Assembly (NCBI GenBank): GCA_964450725.1 | Contig: CAYVGO010000002.1 | Span: 1 to 64,000 of the forward strand | DNA from: CAYVGO01 sp964450725 | GTDB lineage: Bacteria > Bacteroidota > Bacteroidia > Bacteroidales > UBA932 | Length of the DNA stretch: 64,000 nt | Direction: 5' to 3' | Shown: positions 18,371 to 28,025 of the stretch, one piece after another | Layout of the letters: each line of letters opens with the position of its first letter | Position numbering within the stretch: the stretch's first letter is position 1 | Notes under the pieces: generated by a model | What the model saw: the letters and a program-made list of their open reading frames with translations, nothing else | What the model was told of the DNA's origin: nothing | The model's database searches: none | Program-made: the position numbers and the translations under genes

Positions 18371-21300
18371 ATGAATAACAGTTACATGGATAATTATATA
18401 ATCAATCATACAGTGAGCAGGAAATATCTTCTATATCTTATGACAATACTATTATTTGTCTCAGGATGCAATAAAAAGCAAATAACGATAGGATTACTGA
18501 CAAGCAATCACAACACCATATCATCAGAACTTGTGGCACTTAACCATTTGTTACAGCAAGAGCAGGGAATATTGTGCAGATATATTGCGATGGATAGATT
18601 AGACAGCCTCCACCATTATGACATTATCTGGTATCACAGACCAGACTCGCTGCCTGTTACTTTTGAAGAAAAGAATATTGGTCAACAGATAAAGCAATAT
18701 GTTACCGGTGGCGGTAAGTTAATTCTTTCTATGGATGCCGTGAGATTATTAAATGAGTGGGGTATTGAACCGGCAACGGTTGAGACCTCTGCTTTTCATG
18801 CTGTTGACAAGGGATTTGGACGTAAAGCAGGCTTTCATGCTTACAGAGAACATCCTCTGTTTGACCAAATGTTTGGAGGTGCTTATACATGGCATGGAAA
18901 AGAGGACAACCAGTGCAGGGTACTCGGATTCTTTGGAGATAAAAAGCCCTTAGCACCGCAAACAAGAGTTATTGGGACATTATGGGAATATATATTCTAT
19001 CATCCAGAATACAAAGTATTGTGGGAAACTGTAATAGGGGAGGGAAAGATACTTGCCATCGGAGGTTTTCTTTATTATGATAAAGCCAACTTTCACAGTA
19101 AGATTCTCCACCGCTTTACTCAGAACTGTCTTCACTATATGCTTGATAAGCCGGCACAAAGTAAAAGTTATTACTGGGAAAGTATGCCTGCAGAAGTGGT
19201 AGCCAAAGAGCTTAGACTTAAACCTGTGCAGCCTTCTCTCCCGTCAGTGTGGGTTATTCCGTCAACACGCGAAGCAATGGTAAGAAAGGCTACTGATATG
19301 CCGATAGATTTACCGTCGCAGAGAACAGTAGTTATAGCAAAAGAACAGTCGGGAATTGAAGAAGTGTGGACACATCCTTTTCTGTCGTTCCGAGACTACA
19401 GCGTATGGCTTGACATGAAAGGTTACGACACTTTAATATCCTTACATCAGATAGACGCTACGGTAGAACTACGGGCAAATGCCATCATTAGAACATACCA
19501 TATCGGAGATTGTCTGCTCAAAGAGATACTGACTTCTCAGATAGACAAGCCGGTAGTAGTAATACACTACGAATGGACGGGAGATAAAATACGGCGAATA
19601 TTGACAGAGAGTAAGAGTAATCTAAGGTTAATGTGGCCTTACGACCAATACGCTTTAGGTTCTCTCTATTACCACTGGTCGCCGGAGATAAATGCTTTTG
19701 TGGTTTATGACAATAACAAAGAGTTTGCTGCTGCTATTGGCGGAAACTTACCCGGACAGTTATTAGTTACAGGAAGATTCGACGGTTTTAATTACCGCAA
19801 CCTTACAACGCCTGAAGGTATTTCTACTGACAAGTTACAGGTAGCCTCTGCTATTGCTTATGATGTAACTCAGCACCGCGCACTCGACATCTTTATGGTG
19901 GCCGGCAATGAAGGAGTTGATAAGATGGTTACCGACTATAGCGCAGCAACTAAAGAACCCCTACAGGTCTTCAATACAAGTGCAAAGTATTATAAAGACT
20001 ACTTGTCTAATCACCTTATGATAACTACTCCCGATACCATATTTAATGAAGGATTCCGCTGGGCTTTACTCAGTTCTATTCAGTTTTTGGCAGAAACACC
20101 GGGTATCGGTACATCATTAATGGCAGGTTATTCATCTTCACGCAAAGGTTGGGGAGGAGCACATCAAGTTAGCGGAAGACCCGGGTATGCTTGGTATTTT
20201 GGTCGTGATGCTGTCTGGTCGGCATTGGCTTTTACAGGGATAGGAGATTTTGTAACCGTAAAGAAAGTGCTGGAAACATTGATAAAGTATCAGCAAATAG
20301 ACGGCAAAATCTATCACGAACTAACAACAAGCGGCTCTGTCCATTTTGACGCTTCTGATGCTACTCCTCTTTTTGTTACCCTAATGGCTCGATACTTAAA
20401 AGGAAGCGGAGATATTGGCTTTATAAGAAAGAACATGAAGGCCGTTAATAAGGCTATGGAGTATTGCTATGCTACAGATACTGACGGCGACCGGCTCATT
20501 GAGATTACCAATGTAGGACACGGTTGGTTGGAAGGAGGTAAGTTATATGGGTCTGACACTGAATTTTATTTGGCAGGGTTATGGAATGCAGCCCTCAGAG
20601 ATGCAGCATACTTAGCAACAGTAACAGGAGACACAATCAACCAAAACAAATACTCATCAGAGGCAGAGACTGTATATAATATCATTAATCAAGGCTTTTG
20701 GAATGACAAAGGATACTTTAACTACGGGAAATACAAAGACGGTACTTATACAGACCAGTGTATTATATTAACCACCGTACCGGTATATATGGGTGTAACC
20801 GAGCAAGACAAATCTTTACGTATGGTCAAACAGTTTGCTTCTGCCCGATATTCTACAGACTGGGGAGTACGGATGATTGATGATACACACCCTGTATTTA
20901 ATCCTGCCTCTTACCACTTTGGTAGTGTTTGGCCTCTCTTTACAGGCTGGACAGCATTGGCAGAGTATAAAGTAGGACGCTATCATCAGGGCTTTTCGCA
21001 CATCATGGCAAATCTGTTGAACTATAGAAGTATTGCCTTTGGCAGAGTACCGGAAGTTATTCACGGACAGCTCTACAAACCTTCCGGTGTAACGCTTCAC
21101 CAATGCTGGTCGGAAACAATGGTAATTCAACCTGTTGTTGAAGGGCTGCTCGGATTTGTCCCTGATGCTTTAGACAACAGAATAACCCTTGCTCCCAGAG
21201 TACCTTTTCATTGGAATACTGTAGAGGTTAAGAACCTTAGAATGAAGAATACATCGCTCACCTTCAATATGGTTAGACAAAAGGATAAAACAGTATATTC

Positions 21301-21769
21301 ATTCATTTCGGACAAGCCTCTAAACATAACCTTCACTCCAACTTTCCCTTTGGGTACAACCATTAATAAAGTATTGGCAAACGGGAAAGAAGTAAAGTTT
21401 GCCTTGCAGAATGCTCCTGAATACACTACCCTGTCAATAGATATTTTAGTTACGGCAAGCACCGTAGTCGAAATCTTTCGACAGGAAGGCATGACAGCCC
21501 TTCCGGCTTACCGCTCTGCACAACCCGGAGATACATCACAAGGTATTCGTATATTAGAACAAAGGTTGGTTGATAATATGTTGGAAGTATGGGTAGAAGG
21601 GAATTCAGGAAGTCAAGTATCTTTAGACCTTTACTTACCTCAGGGTTATAAACACATTGAAGGAGTAAAGAGTATCTTCAAGAAAGAGAACCATGTCTAT
21701 AAGGTAGATATAGTGTTGGATAAATCTAAGGATAAGTACGTACAGCAACGGTTAGTGATTAGTGGTTAG
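18371..21769 (+). CDS. large alpha/alpha-toroid glycoside hydrolase, glycogen-debranching-enzyme-like, lipoprotein
   Basis: A 1132-residue lipoprotein (lipobox VSGC, Cys33). Residues about 36-265 resemble a ThuA/class I amidotransferase-like fold (ITIGLLTSN, TGGGKLILSMDAVRLL, GEGKILAIGGFLYYD). Residues about 330-540 look like the N-terminal supersandwich of clan GH-G/GH-L enzymes. About 550-960 form an (alpha/alpha)6 toroid related to amylo-alpha-1,6-glucosidases: GYAWYFGRDAVWSALA, DASDATPLFV, DTDGDRLIE, SDTEFYLAGLWNAALRDAA and HFGSVWPLFTGW. A beta-sandwich closes it (LAPRVPFHWNTVEVKNL). Asp/Glu residues in FGRDAVW and in the later loops are catalytic candidates. The linkage specificity cannot be read. 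The last residues and stop codon come from the TTAGTGATTA repeat. Confidence 0.75.
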   Translation: MNNSYMDNYIINHTVSRKYLLYLMTILLFVSGCNKKQITIGLLTSNHNTISSELVALNHLLQQEQGILCRYIAMDRLDSLHHYDIIWYHRPDSLPVTFEEKNIGQQIKQYVTGGGKLILSMDAVRLLNEWGIEPATVETSAFHAVDKGFGRKAGFHAYREHPLFDQMFGGAYTWHGKEDNQCRVLGFFGDKKPLAPQTRVIGTLWEYIFYHPEYKVLWETVIGEGKILAIGGFLYYDKANFHSKILHRFTQNCLHYMLDKPAQSKSYYWESMPAEVVAKELRLKPVQPSLPSVWVIPSTREAMVRKATDMPIDLPSQRTVVIAKEQSGIEEVWTHPFLSFRDYSVWLDMKGYDTLISLHQIDATVELRANAIIRTYHIGDCLLKEILTSQIDKPVVVIHYEWTGDKIRRILTESKSNLRLMWPYDQYALGSLYYHWSPEINAFVVYDNNKEFAAAIGGNLPGQLLVTGRFDGFNYRNLTTPEGISTDKLQVASAIAYDVTQHRALDIFMVAGNEGVDKMVTDYSAATKEPLQVFNTSAKYYKDYLSNHLMITTPDTIFNEGFRWALLSSIQFLAETPGIGTSLMAGYSSSRKGWGGAHQVSGRPGYAWYFGRDAVWSALAFTGIGDFVTVKKVLETLIKYQQIDGKIYHELTTSGSVHFDASDATPLFVTLMARYLKGSGDIGFIRKNMKAVNKAMEYCYATDTDGDRLIEITNVGHGWLEGGKLYGSDTEFYLAGLWNAALRDAAYLATVTGDTINQNKYSSEAETVYNIINQGFWNDKGYFNYGKYKDGTYTDQCIILTTVPVYMGVTEQDKSLRMVKQFASARYSTDWGVRMIDDTHPVFNPASYHFGSVWPLFTGWTALAEYKVGRYHQGFSHIMANLLNYRSIAFGRVPEVIHGQLYKPSGVTLHQCWSETMVIQPVVEGLLGFVPDALDNRITLAPRVPFHWNTVEVKNLRMKNTSLTFNMVRQKDKTVYSFISDKPLNITFTPTFPLGTTINKVLANGKEVKFALQNAPEYTTLSIDILVTASTVVEIFRQEGMTALPAYRSAQPGDTSQGIRILEQRLVDNMLEVWVEGNSGSQVSLDLYLPQGYKHIEGVKSIFKKENHVYKVDIVLDKSKDKYVQQRLVISG

Positions 21770-21786
21770 TGAAATACATTCTACCA
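21750..21786 (+). repeat. copy of the GGTTAGTGATTA repeat providing a stop codon
   Basis: GGTTAGTGATTA followed by GTGGTTAGTGAAATACA matches the region at 14975-15003 (GGTTAGTGATTA, then ACGGTTAGTAGAATACA). The TAG stop of the toroid glycosidase (21767-21769) is part of it. A third, weaker copy is at 41349-41372. Confidence 0.6.
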
Positions 21787-21852
21787 GAGGCGGATGTTAT
21801 GTGCAACACCCCGCAGAACAAAAGATAGAGAGTCCCTTAATAATAAAAAGAT

Positions 21853-23883
21853 ATGAACAACAAGTTTCACATGCTATGTTTGATATGCAGTACTGTTCTG
21901 TACCTTTCTGCATATAGTCAAACCCCAACCGATCTTTACCTCAACAACCGACCTCCGCTTTTACAAAAACCTTACATGGAATTACCCTTGGGAGCAGTAC
22001 GTCCGCAGGGGTGGCTCAAAGAGCAGTTACAACGAATGCAAAAAGGAATGACCGGCAATCTGGATTCTCTGTATGAAAAGGTAATGGGTGAGCGTAACGG
22101 CTGGCTGGGTGGAGACGGAGATGTATGGGAACGCGGCCCTTACTGGATTGACGGACTGCTACCGCTAGCATATATTATGAATAATCAAAGGTTAAAGCAT
22201 AAAGTACAGCAGTGGGTAGAGTGGACTTTACAAAGTCAGCAACCCGACGGTTATTTTGGACCTTACCAAGATCGTAAAGCAGAATCAGGATTACAGAGAA
22301 ACAATGCCCGTGACTGGTGGCCTAAGATGGTTGTATTAAAATTTATGCAGCAATACTTTGATGCTACGGCAGACTCTCGTGTGATTCCTTTCATGACCCG
22401 GTACTTTAAATACCAGTTAGCAACCTTAGAGAAAACTCCCTTAGACCATTGGACATTCTGGGGACGAGAGCGCGGCGGAGATAACTTGATGGTCGTCTAT
22501 TGGCTTTATAACATTACAGGAGATGCTTTCTTGTTAGACTTAGGAAATGTAATCACAAAACAAACCACAGATTGGAGCAGTAAGTTTAGAGACAGAGTTA
22601 CTCTTTCCAGCCTTTTCAGTGTTCACTGTGTTAATTTGGGACAGGCAATGAAGCAGCCCATTATCCGCTATCAGGCAACCAAAGATGTTCAACACATTGA
22701 AGCCGTAGAGCAAGGATATGCAGATTTAATGCGTACACACGGCTGGCCTATCGGGCTGTTTGGTGGTGATGAATTACTCCATACCGGCAACCCGACACAG
22801 GGTTCGGAACTCTGTACGACAGTAGAGATGATGTTCTCATTAGAAAAGATGATAGAGATTACCGGTAGAACAGACTGGGCAGACCTGCTTGAAAAGATTA
22901 CTTTTAATGCCTTACCGACTCAGATTACTGATGATTTTGATGCTCGACAATATTACCAGCAACTCAATCAGATAGAGGTTTCGCGTCGAGACCGTAACTT
23001 TGTAACTTGCTATAATGGTACAGACCAGTTATTCGGACTCCTTACGGGCTACCCTTGCTGTACTTCTAATCTTCACCAGGGCTGGCCTAAGTTTACCCGT
23101 AATCTCTGGCTTGCTTCGGAAGACAGAGGACTTGCCGCACTTTATTATTCACCCTCTGAAGTTACAGCTAAGGTCGCTACGGGTATTGACGTTAAGATTA
23201 CAGAAGAGACAAACTATCCTTTTGAGGAATCTATCCGGTTTAACGTGGTTTTGCTGAGTTCTAAAGTCAAGTCAGTAAGTTTTCCGCTTCATCTTCGGAT
23301 TCCAGGCTGGTGTACGGACGCTGCAGTGATGATTAACGGAAAAATATGGCAGAAGGCCGCAGCCGGTTCAACGGTCAAGGTTTACAGAGAATGGAAAACG
23401 GGAGATGTTGCAGAACTATTGTTACCCATGAGTACTTCTGTTTCACGCTGGTATGAAAAATCTGCCGTCATAGAGCGCGGCCCGTTAGTTTATGCTTTAA
23501 AGATTGGTGAAAGGTGGAATAAGGTTAACGATGACCGTAAGTTTGGAGAGCGTTACGGCAACTGGTATTATGAAGTTCATCCGACTTCTGCATGGAATTA
23601 TTGTTTAAAAGAAGAAGATATAAAGCCGGAGTATTTAGACTCAACCTTTCGGGTGATAAAGAAAGTCGTAAAAGGTTATCCATGGAATATAGAGAATGCA
23701 CCCATAGAGATACACGCTAAAGGAAAGCGGATGGATGAATGGCAACAATATAACGGTTCTGCAGGACCGTTACCCTACAGTACGCAATATCAAATCAACA
23801 CCGCACCCGAAGAGGATATTGTTCTCATTCCCTACGGCTGTACAACTTTAAGGATTACAGAGTTTCCCCTGACTCGTAAATAA
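21853..23883 (+). CDS. DUF1680 / GH127-type beta-L-arabinofuranosidase-like protein 1
   Basis: A 676-residue exported protein (signal LICSTVLYLSAYSQ). The N-terminal block GWLGGDGDVWERGPYWIDG and the (alpha/alpha)6 repeats identify the DUF1680 superfamily (GH127/GH146-like). Family members use a zinc-bound Cys nucleophile. The equivalent motif is visible as E319-L-C321 (GSELCTTVE) and C402-C403 (GYPCCTSN), matching the Glu-x-Cys and Cys-Cys ligands of characterised beta-L-arabinofuranosidases. It is a distant subgroup compared with the canonical copy at 24018 and is clearly paralogous to the gene at 25942. It probably removes arabinofuranose side groups in the periplasm. It starts 83 nt after the toroid glycosidase. 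Confidence 0.85.
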   Translation: MNNKFHMLCLICSTVLYLSAYSQTPTDLYLNNRPPLLQKPYMELPLGAVRPQGWLKEQLQRMQKGMTGNLDSLYEKVMGERNGWLGGDGDVWERGPYWIDGLLPLAYIMNNQRLKHKVQQWVEWTLQSQQPDGYFGPYQDRKAESGLQRNNARDWWPKMVVLKFMQQYFDATADSRVIPFMTRYFKYQLATLEKTPLDHWTFWGRERGGDNLMVVYWLYNITGDAFLLDLGNVITKQTTDWSSKFRDRVTLSSLFSVHCVNLGQAMKQPIIRYQATKDVQHIEAVEQGYADLMRTHGWPIGLFGGDELLHTGNPTQGSELCTTVEMMFSLEKMIEITGRTDWADLLEKITFNALPTQITDDFDARQYYQQLNQIEVSRRDRNFVTCYNGTDQLFGLLTGYPCCTSNLHQGWPKFTRNLWLASEDRGLAALYYSPSEVTAKVATGIDVKITEETNYPFEESIRFNVVLLSSKVKSVSFPLHLRIPGWCTDAAVMINGKIWQKAAAGSTVKVYREWKTGDVAELLLPMSTSVSRWYEKSAVIERGPLVYALKIGERWNKVNDDRKFGERYGNWYYEVHPTSAWNYCLKEEDIKPEYLDSTFRVIKKVVKGYPWNIENAPIEIHAKGKRMDEWQQYNGSAGPLPYSTQYQINTAPEEDIVLIPYGCTTLRITEFPLTRK

Positions 23884-24017
23884 TAACTTGTCAATTGATA
23901 ATATTTTATGGTTTTATGAGACATTATTATCCTTTCCATTCAGTCCAAACTCATTACTTTGCATCCTGTTTTAAATCTGCGAAGCACTCTTGCATTCACA
24001 TTAATCTATAAATATAT

Positions 24018-25847
24018 ATGAAGACAATAAAGATCCTGGTACCCTTTCTGATAATAGCCCTGAGTTGCCAACAAAATAGTACCGACTTCCAACAAAACAA
24101 TCCCGTCAACTTTTCGCAAGTAAAGATTACTGATAACTTCTGGTTGCCGCGCATTACCCAACATGCAGAAGTTACTTTGCCTGCCTGTATTCACCAGTGC
24201 GAACATGAAACCCAACGGATTAAAAACTTTGCGATTGCCGGTAAGTTAGAGTCCGGAGAGTTTAAAGGGTTGGTGTATGATGACTCTGACCTGTATAAGA
24301 TGATTGAAGGCTGTTCATATTCTTTGATGAATTATCCGAACCCACAACTTGAAAAGAAACTTGATGAGATTATTGCAAAGATTGCTGCTGCGCAACAAGA
24401 AGACGGCTACCTGATGACTTATTTTATCTTAGGAAATATCAACGACCGGTGGACAAATATGGATAAACATGAAATGTATTGTTGCGGTCATTTGATTGAA
24501 GCGGCCATAGCCTATTATAATGCTACAGGTAAAAGAACATTGTTAGATGTAGCCATAAAGTTTGCCGACCATATTGACAACACCTTCGGAGAGGGTAAAC
24601 GCCACTGGGTACCCGGACATCAAGAAATAGAATTGGCTTTGGTAAAACTCTATCGTCAGACCGAAGATGACCGTTATCTCAAACTTTCTCATTGGTTACT
24701 TGAGCAGCGAGGACGCGGGCTTGGCGATTGGAAATCTAAAGATTACTATCAAGACTTGTTGCCGGTCAGTCAATTGTCAAAAATCAGCGGCCATGCAGTG
24801 CGGGCAATGTATATGTTTACAGGCATGGCAGATTTAGCCTCTATTATTAAGGATACTTCTTACATCAACGCCTTAGACCGTTTGTGGAATGATGTTGTTT
24901 ATACTAAAATGTATGCTACCGGAGGTATTGGTTCATCGCGTAAAAATGAAGGATTTACGGAAGATTATGATTTACCCAATGCCGAAGCTTATTGTGAAAC
25001 CTGTGCTTCTGTAGGGATGGTTTTCTGGAATCAGAGAATGAATATGTTGAAAGGTGAGGGAAAGTATGTTAATGTTTTAGAAAAAGCAATGTACAACGGC
25101 GCACTTGCAGGTATTTCATTATCTGCCGACAGGTTTTTCTACGTCAATCCGTTGGAGTCTTCCGGTACACATCATCGTAAACCTTGGTATGGCACAGCTT
25201 GTTGTCCGAGTCAAATCTCACGCTTTCTGCCATCAGTAGGGAATTATGTCTATGCTACCTCTAAAGATGCTTTGTGGGTCAATCTTTTTATCGGTAGCGA
25301 AACAACAATAACACTGAAAGGTACTGCAATCAATATCAAACAGGAAACAAACTATCCTTGGGAAGGGAATATAACATTGAGTATAAATCCGGAGAAAGAA
25401 AAAACATTTGCGGTGAAATTGCGTTGTCCCGACTGGTGTAAAAAATATATATTGAAAGTCAATGGTACGGAAGTCAATGGTACGGAAAATGAGCAGTATA
25501 TTGTTATTGAACGTATGTGGCAAGCCGGAGACAAAATTACTTTTGATATGGCAATGCCGGTTGAAGTAATTACTTCTGATCCCCGTGTCAAAGCCAATGT
25601 CGGCAAGCGGGCTATTCAACGCGGAGCATTAGTATATTGTATGGAAGAGATAGATAACCCAAAATATGATATAGCAAAATTGTCATCATCTACGGTTTAT
25701 ACTACTGCTTTTGACCCTAATCTGCTGGGAGGAATAGTAACGGTTACTGCGACAGATGGCAGCGATGTTTATCGATTTATTCCTTATTACGCATGGGATA
25801 ATCGAGAAGCAGGCAAGATGAAAGTATGGATAGATTATCATAATTGA
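24018..25847 (+). CDS. GH127 beta-L-arabinofuranosidase, canonical type
   Basis: A 609-residue lipoprotein (lipobox ALSC). It shows the complete catalytic layout of GH127: E311 in KNEGF, E327-T-C329 in AYCETCAS, and C395-C396 in GTACCPSQ. In the characterised Bifidobacterium enzyme (HypBA1) the acid/base Glu and the zinc-ligand Glu are also 16 residues apart, and the first Cys of the CC pair is the nucleophile. Other conserved blocks are FKGLVYDDSDLYKMIEG and CGHLIEAAIAYY. It should release terminal beta-L-arabinofuranose, for example from extensin-type oligoarabinosides. It is flanked on both sides by the divergent DUF1680 paralogues, 134 nt after one and 94 nt before the other. Confidence 0.9.
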   Translation: MKTIKILVPFLIIALSCQQNSTDFQQNNPVNFSQVKITDNFWLPRITQHAEVTLPACIHQCEHETQRIKNFAIAGKLESGEFKGLVYDDSDLYKMIEGCSYSLMNYPNPQLEKKLDEIIAKIAAAQQEDGYLMTYFILGNINDRWTNMDKHEMYCCGHLIEAAIAYYNATGKRTLLDVAIKFADHIDNTFGEGKRHWVPGHQEIELALVKLYRQTEDDRYLKLSHWLLEQRGRGLGDWKSKDYYQDLLPVSQLSKISGHAVRAMYMFTGMADLASIIKDTSYINALDRLWNDVVYTKMYATGGIGSSRKNEGFTEDYDLPNAEAYCETCASVGMVFWNQRMNMLKGEGKYVNVLEKAMYNGALAGISLSADRFFYVNPLESSGTHHRKPWYGTACCPSQISRFLPSVGNYVYATSKDALWVNLFIGSETTITLKGTAINIKQETNYPWEGNITLSINPEKEKTFAVKLRCPDWCKKYILKVNGTEVNGTENEQYIVIERMWQAGDKITFDMAMPVEVITSDPRVKANVGKRAIQRGALVYCMEEIDNPKYDIAKLSSSTVYTTAFDPNLLGGIVTVTATDGSDVYRFIPYYAWDNREAGKMKVWIDYHN

Positions 25848-25872
25848 GAATTGATGATTAACGATAAATCAT

Positions 25873-25912
25873 ACAGCAATATTACTGCATGCAGTGCGGC
25901 AATGTTGCCGCT
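25873..25912. repeat. cluster of three short palindromes between two GH127-type genes
   Basis: CAGCAAT/ATTACTG (centre 25880), ACTGCATGCAGT (25884-25895, perfect) and GCGGCAA-TG-TTGCCGC (25896-25911) follow one another with almost no gap. There is no T-run. It resembles, on a smaller scale, the palindromic arrays at 17.9 and 33.8 kb. Confidence 0.55.
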
Positions 25913-25941
25913 AATACATCAACAATTAAACCTACAATCCA

Positions 25942-27969
25942 ATGAAAACATTGATATATCTCTTTCTACTGTCGATAATGAATTACGCTAACAGTATTGC
26001 TTGTGATAAAGATTACATTAACAACAGATTTCCTTTGAAAAGGAAACCTTATATGGAACTGCCTTTAGGAACAATTCAACCCAAAGGGTGGCTCAAAGAA
26101 ATGCTTGAACGTCAACGTAAAGGAATGAGTTCTCAGTTAGATAAACTGTATCCTGAAGTAATGGGAATGCGTAACGGTTGGCTCGGCGGCGACGGTGACC
26201 AGTGGGAGAGAGGCCCTTATTGGATTGACGGACTGTTACCGTTAGCCTACATTCTGAATGATGAACAATTGAAGCAAAAAGTGAAGCCATGGATAGAGTG
26301 GACGTTACAAAGCCAGCGGGAAGACGGTTTTTTTGGCCCGGCAAAAAACTATCTGCCGGAAAAAGGACTACAGCGTAATAATTCCGAAGACTGGTGGCCC
26401 AGAATGGTGATGTTAAAAGTACTAAAGCAATATTACTCTGCCACCAAAGACCCGAGAGTCATTACTTTTATGACCCGATATTTTCATTATCAGTTACAGA
26501 CACTTCCTCAGAAACCCTTAGGACATTGGACATTCTGGGCAGAATATCGTGCTTGTGATAATTTACAGATTGTTTACTGGCTCTATAATCTGACAGGAGA
26601 ATCTTTCTTGTTAGATTTGGGTAAACTGTTACATCAACAAAGTTATAATTACGTTGATATGTTTCAAAACAGAGATGACCTTACCCGTATTAATACCATT
26701 CACTGTGTCAGCCTTGCGCAAGGAATCAAAGAACCGATTGTTTACTATCAACAAGAACCTGACAAACAATATATTGATGTCGTAAAAAAGGCTTTTGCCG
26801 ATATTCGAAAATACCACGGACAACCGCAGGGAATGTATGGCGGAGATGAGGCACTGCACGGAAATAATCCGACACAAGGAGCAGAATTGTGCGCAACGGT
26901 AGAACTGATGTTTTCTCTGGAAGAAATGAGTCAGATTACCGGCGAGGTGCAGTTTTTAGACCATCTGGAACGCCTTGCATTTAATGCTTTGCCAACCCAA
27001 ATATCAGACGACTTTATGAGTCGTCAATATTTTCAACAGCCCAATCAAGTAATGATTACCAAAGCCCTGCGAAACTTTGATATTAATCATGGCGAAACAG
27101 ATTTGCTTTACGGATTACTGACGGGCTATCCTTGCTGTACTTCAAACTTACATCAGGGTTGGCCTAAGTTTACCCAAAACCTCTGGTATGCAACCGCAGA
27201 CAACGGTTTAGCCGCTTTAAGTTATTCCCCGTCAGAAGTCAATGCATTAGTTGCCGAAGGAATATCGGTCAAAATGGTAGAAAAAACGTACTATCCGATG
27301 GATGATAAAATATTATTTGAGTTGTCAATCTTAGATAAACAAGTAAAGAAAGTACGGTTTCCTTTTCATTTACGCATTCCCGCTTGGTGTAAAAAAGCAT
27401 CGGTTAAAATCAATGACAAAGTTTATGATCAATATAGTGGCAATACTATTGCCGTTATTGACAGGGAGTGGAATACCGGCGATATTGTAGAATTAATATT
27501 ACCCATGTCTATTGAGTTGGAAACCTGGTATGAAAATTCAGTCTCCGTCAAACGCGGTCCGCTGGTTTATGCTTTACGTATAGAAGAAGAGTGGAAAAAG
27601 AAAGAGTTGGAACAGGGTAGTATTTATGGGAAGTTTTACTATGAAGTATATCCGAAATCAAAATGGAATTACGGATTGTTAGATATGCAGTCAAAAAATC
27701 TCGACCAATATTTTAGGGTAATTATTGATGACAGGAAAGTCAAATCTGATTATCCTTGGACATTAGAACAAGCCCCTATCCGTATTGAAGCCAAGGCCAA
27801 GCAAATTCCTTCGTGGAAATTATATAACGACATGGCTGGGGCACTTCCATATAGTCGAATGATTTATGGGCCGGGAACAAAAGATGTACCCGAAGATACT
27901 ATTACACTAATTCCTTATGGGTGTACAACCTTGCGAATTACCGAATTTCCGGTGATTGAAATCAGATAG
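25942..27969 (+). CDS. DUF1680 / GH127-type beta-L-arabinofuranosidase-like protein 2
   Basis: A 675-residue exported protein with a short signal (IYLFLLSIMNYANSIA). It is a close paralogue of the gene at 21853: GWLGGDGDQWERGPYWIDG, GAELCATVELMFSLEEM (E315, C317) and GYPCCTSNLHQGWPKF (C398-C399) align without gaps, and the C-termini both end in IPYGCTTLRITEFP. The zinc/cysteine catalytic residues are therefore intact. Having two copies around the canonical GH127 suggests complementary linkage preferences within one arabinofuranose-rich substrate. It ends 56 nt before the aldose epimerase gene, so co-transcription is likely. Confidence 0.85.
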   Translation: MKTLIYLFLLSIMNYANSIACDKDYINNRFPLKRKPYMELPLGTIQPKGWLKEMLERQRKGMSSQLDKLYPEVMGMRNGWLGGDGDQWERGPYWIDGLLPLAYILNDEQLKQKVKPWIEWTLQSQREDGFFGPAKNYLPEKGLQRNNSEDWWPRMVMLKVLKQYYSATKDPRVITFMTRYFHYQLQTLPQKPLGHWTFWAEYRACDNLQIVYWLYNLTGESFLLDLGKLLHQQSYNYVDMFQNRDDLTRINTIHCVSLAQGIKEPIVYYQQEPDKQYIDVVKKAFADIRKYHGQPQGMYGGDEALHGNNPTQGAELCATVELMFSLEEMSQITGEVQFLDHLERLAFNALPTQISDDFMSRQYFQQPNQVMITKALRNFDINHGETDLLYGLLTGYPCCTSNLHQGWPKFTQNLWYATADNGLAALSYSPSEVNALVAEGISVKMVEKTYYPMDDKILFELSILDKQVKKVRFPFHLRIPAWCKKASVKINDKVYDQYSGNTIAVIDREWNTGDIVELILPMSIELETWYENSVSVKRGPLVYALRIEEEWKKKELEQGSIYGKFYYEVYPKSKWNYGLLDMQSKNLDQYFRVIIDDRKVKSDYPWTLEQAPIRIEAKAKQIPSWKLYNDMAGALPYSRMIYGPGTKDVPEDTITLIPYGCTTLRITEFPVIEIR

Positions 27970-28025
27970 AATTAGAACACAGATTGAACTACTGATAAAG
28001 AATATCTATTTTAAATATATTAGCC

